Assembly (NCBI GenBank): GCA_049699975.1
Contig: JBNAWB010000159.1
Span: 1 to 8,758 of the forward strand
Source of the DNA: CAZAGD01 sp049699975
GTDB lineage: Bacteria; Desulfobacterota; SM23-61
DNA: 8,758 nt
Direction: 5' to 3'
Part shown: in pieces, positions 1-6,500 of the stretch
How the letters are laid out: every line of letters starts with the position of its first letter
Numbering within the stretch: the first letter of the stretch is position 1
Notes under the pieces: generated by a model
What the model was told of the DNA's origin: nothing
The model's database searches: none
The model's input: only the letters and a program-made list of their open reading frames with translations
Translations under genes and position numbers: made by a program

Positions 1-1
1 T

Positions 2-583
2 GGGTGGGGTAATTTTTTTCATCATTTTTACAACCCATCTACAAAGAAAGGTTTTAAAAGATATTTTAAGTCCAGTCTTGAGCGGGCTAAGGGTTACAGC
101 GACCAAATTTGGCAAATGGTCTGTGGTCCTAAGGGAGGCAACTTATCCGACTCCGAGAAAAGGAAAGTTTATTATTATTTTGGCCGCATCTTGCATCTTC
201 TCCAAGATATGGCCGTGCCTTCCCATACCAAAGATGACACCCATGTTTTCAAAAAAGACTTTGAGAGTTATGTAAATAACCATTGGCGAGAAATAGTAAA
301 TGCTGATTCTTTTAAAGAGCGACTGACCACCCCAAAATATCTTGAACATAATTTTGGGGCGTTTAATGCTATATATCCTGATTTATTAATGGTCAGGCTG
401 GCCGATAAGGCGCACACCTACCCAGATGAGGAAGAACTTTATGATTCAATTACAGATGCAAATGGGTTCTCTGATTCAATTCTTAATGAAGATAGGCTAA
501 AGAAAAATGTGGAAGACCTCATTCCTGAGGCCATCCATTATACAGGCGCCTATATCAATTCTATTTATGATCTTATGCGCGGG
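2..583 (+). other. Domain: zinc-dependent phospholipase C / S1-P1-like catalytic domain (N-terminally truncated by window)
   Basis: The visible part starts just before the family's HFYNP segment (bases 23-37; Bacillus cereus PLC and clostridial alpha-toxin have a similar H-F-Y-D-P stretch). It continues with the diagnostic helix GRILHLLQDMAVPSH (residues 23-37). Candidate zinc ligands are His at 23-25, H27 (194-196), D31, H37 (224-226), H43 (242-244) and E50 (263-265). These follow the family pattern HxxxD(x5)H...H...E. The last helix, PEAIHYTGAYINSIYDLM (about 527-577), matches the closing helix of bacterial PLCs. The N-terminal Trp and first His and Asp ligands would be upstream of the window. 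Known for the family: three-zinc hydrolysis of phospholipid headgroups, or of GPI anchors in GPI-PLD. Inferred here: extracellular lipid or phosphoester hydrolysis. Related S1/P1 nucleases share the fold, but HLLQDMxVPxH is the phospholipase-type variant. Confidence 0.82.
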
Positions 584-3500
584 CTTGAGGGAAGCAGCTA
601 TGATTGTTCTAAACCCCCTCTTCCGCGTGATCCTGGTGGGGGCCACCCAGATGATCGCTTTGATGTTTCTGATGAGTTCTATTGGGAAAAGGAGTTTAAG
701 ATGAGGGAGGATGATTTAATTGATCTTCTTCTTAGGACGGCTATTAAAAAAGGGAAGATTGGTGTCTGGTATAAGAAGAAGTTCATTGAGAAATTTATGG
801 AAGGGAAGAAACTCCCAGTAAATGCCTCCTTAGAAGAAAAGGAGTCGGCTGAAGCAGAGTTTCAGAGGTGGTCTAAGAAGTTAGATGACAGAGTTAACGA
901 AGCGGAAAGCGATTTAAGAGGAGCGCCCGATGTAGCTCTATTCACCAATGGTTTTTATGAGGCATCTATTTCATTACTCCTTAAGATAAAAGAACCAGCC
1001 GCTTTTTTAGATTTAACCTTCGATCCTCAGATGGTTAAAGATCATCCTGTAATGCTGGTCCCTTCTGGAGGTTTTTATGGTTTAGAGAAATCATCTTTAA
1101 TAAAACTTTTACTTGCTGAGTATGTGAAAAATGGAGGTACTCTTATAGTTTTTGCTCAGCAGCATGGCGATGACTGGCAGCTCCTGCCTACTCCAGAAAA
1201 TCCCGCAACTGGCGAAACTAAGCCGGTAATGGGCTATGGCTATCAGGAGGATCAAAACTGCACTTTTAATTCCGTATATATTGATACTTATCATCCTGTT
1301 CTTTCTAATTTTTCTTCCGCCCCCCTCAATATTGGCGTAGATGGGTATTTTACTTCCTATCCTGAGAATAGTTTAGTCCTTTTGCGCCGCACAGCTAATG
1401 GCCAGCCGGCCATGATTCTTTACCCTTATGGCCAAGGATATGTTATCGCCACTACTCTTTATACCGATTTTGCTTTAACTCATGGTCAAAGCAACCAAGC
1501 AGAGATAAATTTAGTTCATAACCTTATTTCTTGGGGGAAGAAGCCGGTTACTCTTCCGGAGATAAAACCTGGTGAATCTCTTAATTTAGATTTGGCGCTC
1601 CATAATTTTACGGACCAGGAAGCTTTCGCTGTAAAATTTACTGTTTTAGATGTTAACCGAAAGGTTGTAGAAGAGAGAATATTGGCTGTTTCTCTTCCTC
1701 CTGGCCAAAGTCTGCATGTTCCTTTTATATGCACTTCTACTCCCTCTTCAATTTTGGGTATTTATCATGTAGATTATGCTCTTTTAGACCAAAAAGGGGA
1801 GGTAATCCAGCCGCAGGCGGAGATTGATTCTGGGCGCTTTGCGGTGAGTAAACCGGCGCCGATTGGCTCTCCAGATAAACCCTTCTGGTTTTTTATTTCT
1901 ACTTCTTCTCAGGAAGTCATCTTCGGCGGGACTCTGGATTATGCATTTCACATTATCAACAATACAAATGAAGCCAGGACTCTCACGATTAAAAACAGAT
2001 TCCGTCATACGCATCGCGAAAGGCAATGGACTGTTGTTGCTGATCCTCAAAAAGAAACTTTGCTTTCGGCCACTGATTTATTTTTGGATACCTGGATGTT
2101 TGAAACCATGGAAGCGGTTTTATATGACGAAACAGGGAAAGTCATCGGCCAAAGCGAGCTAAGTTTTAAAGGACTATGGCCTGCGGTTAAGTCTTCTTTG
2201 GCCATGGACAAAAACTTGTATCGGCGCCATGAAAAGGTAAGTATTCAGACTCAATTCCATAGCAATCTCCCCTTAGCTTGGGAAGCTACGATCAAAACAT
2301 TCGTTATTAATTATTTCAACCAAAAGGTCTTTGAAGATAACCCCCAGGTCATCGCTTTTGCTCCCTATGAGAAGAAATCTTATATAATAGATTTTCTGAA
2401 TCCTGCTTATTTAAACCCGGGGAGTTATTTAGTGCGGGTCGAGATCTGGTTCGCCGATCGCTTAGTTTCCTCGGCTGCGGCTAATTTTGAACTAACAGAA
2501 AGCAAGATTAATATAACTTCTACCCTGCCCTCTCCCTTAATTGCCGGAACTAATAATTTTTCTTTTCTTTTGGAAAATGTGGGAAAGATAGATGTCTCTT
2601 CGGGGAATTTAGAAGTAAGTCTTAAAGACCCCCATGGCCAAGAGATCTTCTCGCAGACCAGCTCTTTTGCCCTAAAAATTGGCGAAAGTAAAACCATTAA
2701 TTTGCCCATAACATTATCTATGCTTCAGTTTGGCACTTATACTCTTTCTTTTAGACAAACGGACGAGACCAAAGGAAGCAATGTTTTAACAGGGAATATT
2801 TCTATTCCTAATACCGTTATCTTAACTGCCGGATTTGCTAAAACTTATTACCGGGTGCGCGAGGCGGCGATTTTGTCGGCCGGATTAGAAAATCGAGGGA
2901 AATTTTTATGGGAGAACGCCGACCTTATTGTTTCCATTCCCGATGCTAACTATTCCACTTCTACACCCATCAATCTTAGCGCAGGAGAGTCAAGGTTAAT
3001 CCAGATGGATCTTTCTTTGCCTTCTAACCTTTCTCCTGGTTTTCATGACGTTAATGTCTCTTTTAATTTGCCTGGGGGAAGTTCCTCCATGCAGAAGGCT
3101 CAATTAGCTATTCGGCCATCATCTTTAGAAGCAAGATATACAGGACCAGAGGATGTAAATGCTGGCGATACACTTAATCTGACCATAGAGAATAAAGGCG
3201 GGATCGACACTTCAGTTGATATGCAAATTACGCTTTCTGGCAATGGGGAAGTGATCTTTCAGAAATCTATATTTGACTCAATTCAGGCGGGAAGTTTTAT
3301 AGATTATTCTGTCCCCGTATCTTCTCAGGCCACAGATGGTTCTTATTTGCTTGTTATGGATTATTTGGATAGGAATACCCAGGAAAGAAAATCTTTATGG
3401 CAGGGGTTGCATGTCTCTGGGGTGAAAGCTGATTTGCTTTTGAGGTCAGATAAGGATTTATATTTTGAGGAAGAGTCAGTTACAGCCTTATGCCAGATCG

Positions 3501-6500
3501 TTAATAAAGAACATGCTCTTGAGCAAGGTATTTTGAATTTAAAGTTAATTAAGCCATGCGTTCAAGCAGCCACTTCGTATCATTTTTTTACTTTTGATAG
3601 TGGCAGCTGGGTTGAACGGGGGGTTCTTCATTTTGGAAGTAATTTTGAGACCAAATTAATTGACCTTTCTGGATATCTTTTACCTGATGAATCTGGGATA
3701 TACAGGTTAAGGATTAAGCATGTAGGCGAAGGCAGGGCGCAGATTGATCATATAGCTTTAATAGCCGAGGGAGTATTTTATGCTCCTAACGAAGCCTTCA
3801 TAATAGTAAACGGTGATGACCCCTCCAATATCCGCTCAGTTATCTCTCAGGTGGATGGTTGGGCGGCGGATGTTTTGAATGAAGAGATGGAGATTCAATG
3901 GACAAATTTGCCCGAAAGCAGCAGCAAAATTATCCTTATGAGTGCTATGGAAGGGCAAACAAACTGGTCTTGTCAGCAATTTATTTACTGGGAAAAAGAT
4001 TTTCCCGTAACCCAAGTGGCTAATACAAATTTTAATCTCAGTGAGGAAACTTTAAGTCTCTACAGCTCTGGCAATTATCTTCTTAAAGGAACTTTAATCT
4101 CCCGGACCGGCCAAAAAATAGCTGAAGCCGAGTATCCTTTTAGTTTAGGCAACCAAGGATTAGGTTTCAGATTTTCAGTTTTGAACCCAGTGGTTAAGTC
4201 AAGGGATACGGTTCAGATCTCAGGAGAAATCTTAAACGGGCGCAACGAAGATGTTTCCAGTGTAAGATTAGAGCTGAATAACAATTATGGAGAGTCCACC
4301 TCCCAGATAAGTTTTACTAATATCCCTGCTCACTCAAGTGTACCTTTTGCATTTAACCTGAATGTTTCTGAGGTTGGCGAGAAAATATTCAGGATTAGTT
4401 TGTACCAGGGCGAAAATTGGCTTATAGGTGATAGGGAGAGGTACGAAGTGGTTAATCCTTCCCTTTCCGTGACTGCTTCTGCACCAGCAATAGTAAATCG
4501 TGATCCCTTCCCCTTAGATATTAATTTAGAAAATACAGGCCAAGTTCCCGCCTCCTTGCAATTATCCATTCAAGGCAGCTCTTTATCAGAGCAAAAATCC
4601 CTTACTTTATTGCCCAAAGAAAAGAAGCATATAGCTTATATCCAATCTATCACCTCAGATACCATTTATTCTTTGCAGATAACTGGGGATTTAAATCAGG
4701 AAATCACCATCCCNNNNNNNNNNNNNNNNNNNNNNNNNNNNNNNNNNNNNNNNNNNNNNNNNNNNNNNNNNNNNNNNNNNNNNNNNNNNNNNNNNNNNNN
4801 NNNNNNNNNNNNNCCAACAAGCACTCAAACAAGTTTTTCCGTGAGGAAGGAAAATAAGTTAGAGATAGCTCTCTTCGCTGATGCTCAGACTGGAGGAGTC
4901 TTTCCTGTAAGAACAGAGCTTACCAACCAAGGCTATAATTCCGTTTCCGGATTACTCAGAGTATCCCTTAAGGACCAGCAAAATATTTTCTGGAATGGCG
5001 AAGAAATAGTTTCTTCTATTGCCGCAGGTGTATCTCAATCTATTTCTTTGAATCTCGATCCTGCTGGTATTGTCCCGGGCAATTACGCCTTAAAAGCTGA
5101 ATTTTTAAATCCGGAAGGCCGGCTCTTGGTCGAGAAAATTATTCCGCTGAACATCCAAGGCCCTTCCTTCCAGCTCATCCAAACTCCTCCATTCCAAACT
5201 TTTTCCCCTGGCCAGGAAGCTTCTTTTAATTTCCAAGTCAAAAATACAGGGAACCAAGAAGGATCTTTTATTTTCCATTTCAAGTCTTATGACCTGATTG
5301 ATTTAAAAAGAACTGCATGGCTTAAACCAGGAGAAGAGAAGAATCTGGATTTTAGTTTCCTTCTGCCGCGAGACTTAGAAGAAAAAGACTACGAAGCCAC
5401 CTATGAGCTGAGTTCAGGGAATTCTTCACTTCAAGGAGAGATTAAATATCATTTAGCCGGGATAAAGATTAATGTTCAAGCTGCTTTGGATAAACCAGCT
5501 TACAGAGAAGGAGAAATCGCCCATCTGACTCTGGCAATTTCAGGTGATCAAAATCAAAGCCTTTTTGCTCGCGTTAATTACCCTGGGTTTGAAGCAAAAG
5601 AAGCTTTTACTTTGCCAGGAACTAAAGTCCTTGATTTTGATATTCCATTGCCCAAGATCACAGGAGATAAGCTCTTTTATGCCATTTATCAAGAATCAGG
5701 CCGCTCCCTCTACCTTAACTCTCTTTACATATACAAGCTCGGCGAGAAGATAAATTTAGTAACTGACAAACAGGTCTATAAGCCTGGAGAACCTGTGGCC
5801 GTGACTATAAGCAGCGGCGAACCAGGAATACAAGGCCCCTTAACCATCTCTGCGCCTAATTACGAAGAAACTTTCATCTTTTCCGAAAATATTAGCAAAA
5901 CTTTCTACCTCCCTTCTTCCATGACGGCGGGTACTTATTATGTGAGCTATAATCTCCTCGGCGGAGATGGAGAAATAATAAGCGGCCGCCATCCTTTTGA
6001 TGTAGATGGCTTCAAGGTAAAAGTAAAAGAGGCAGCATTAGAGAAAGGCAAGTATAGCCCAGGAGAAATCATTAACCTGAGTTTAAACATAGAGAGCAGC
6101 CATGATTTAGAAGCTATTTTGAAGACTTGGATTGTGGACCCAGAGAAGAATCATTCCCCACCCCAAATTCAGAATATTTACCTCCCCAAGAATGAGCTTT
6201 CCCTTTTCACCAAATCTTTAACTCTTACCACCCAGAAGCAAGGCCTCCATCAATTAATATACGGCATTTATAGCAAAGAAGGGCTGCTTTTATGCTCTGG
6301 CCTGGAAGGATTCGAGGTGGGATCAGGCATGATTCTATCCCTTTCTACAGACAAAGTAGATTATCCTTCAGGTAACGAACCGGTATTAGTCAAAGTAAAC
6401 CTCTTTACATCTTCACCTGCTACCTTAGATTTAATCCTTAATGGCGAGTTAAAGGGATCTTATCCGCTTTCTACAACTGATTTCTTAAATTTCCAAGTAT

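Noticed and set aside
78..275. 65-codon plus-strand ORF overlapping the start of the large frame
   Set aside because: It lies wholly over conserved zinc-PLC coding sequence in another frame, has no recognisable motif, and is explained as a shadow.
1133..1168. Active class I glutamine amidotransferase
   Set aside because: The nucleophile-elbow position has Gln-Gln and no Cys nearby, so enzymatic activity is not supported.
1863..2162. 99-codon plus-strand ORF in an alternative frame
   Set aside because: It overlaps an Ig-like module in the main frame. Its Leu-rich translation reflects T-rich codons read out of frame.
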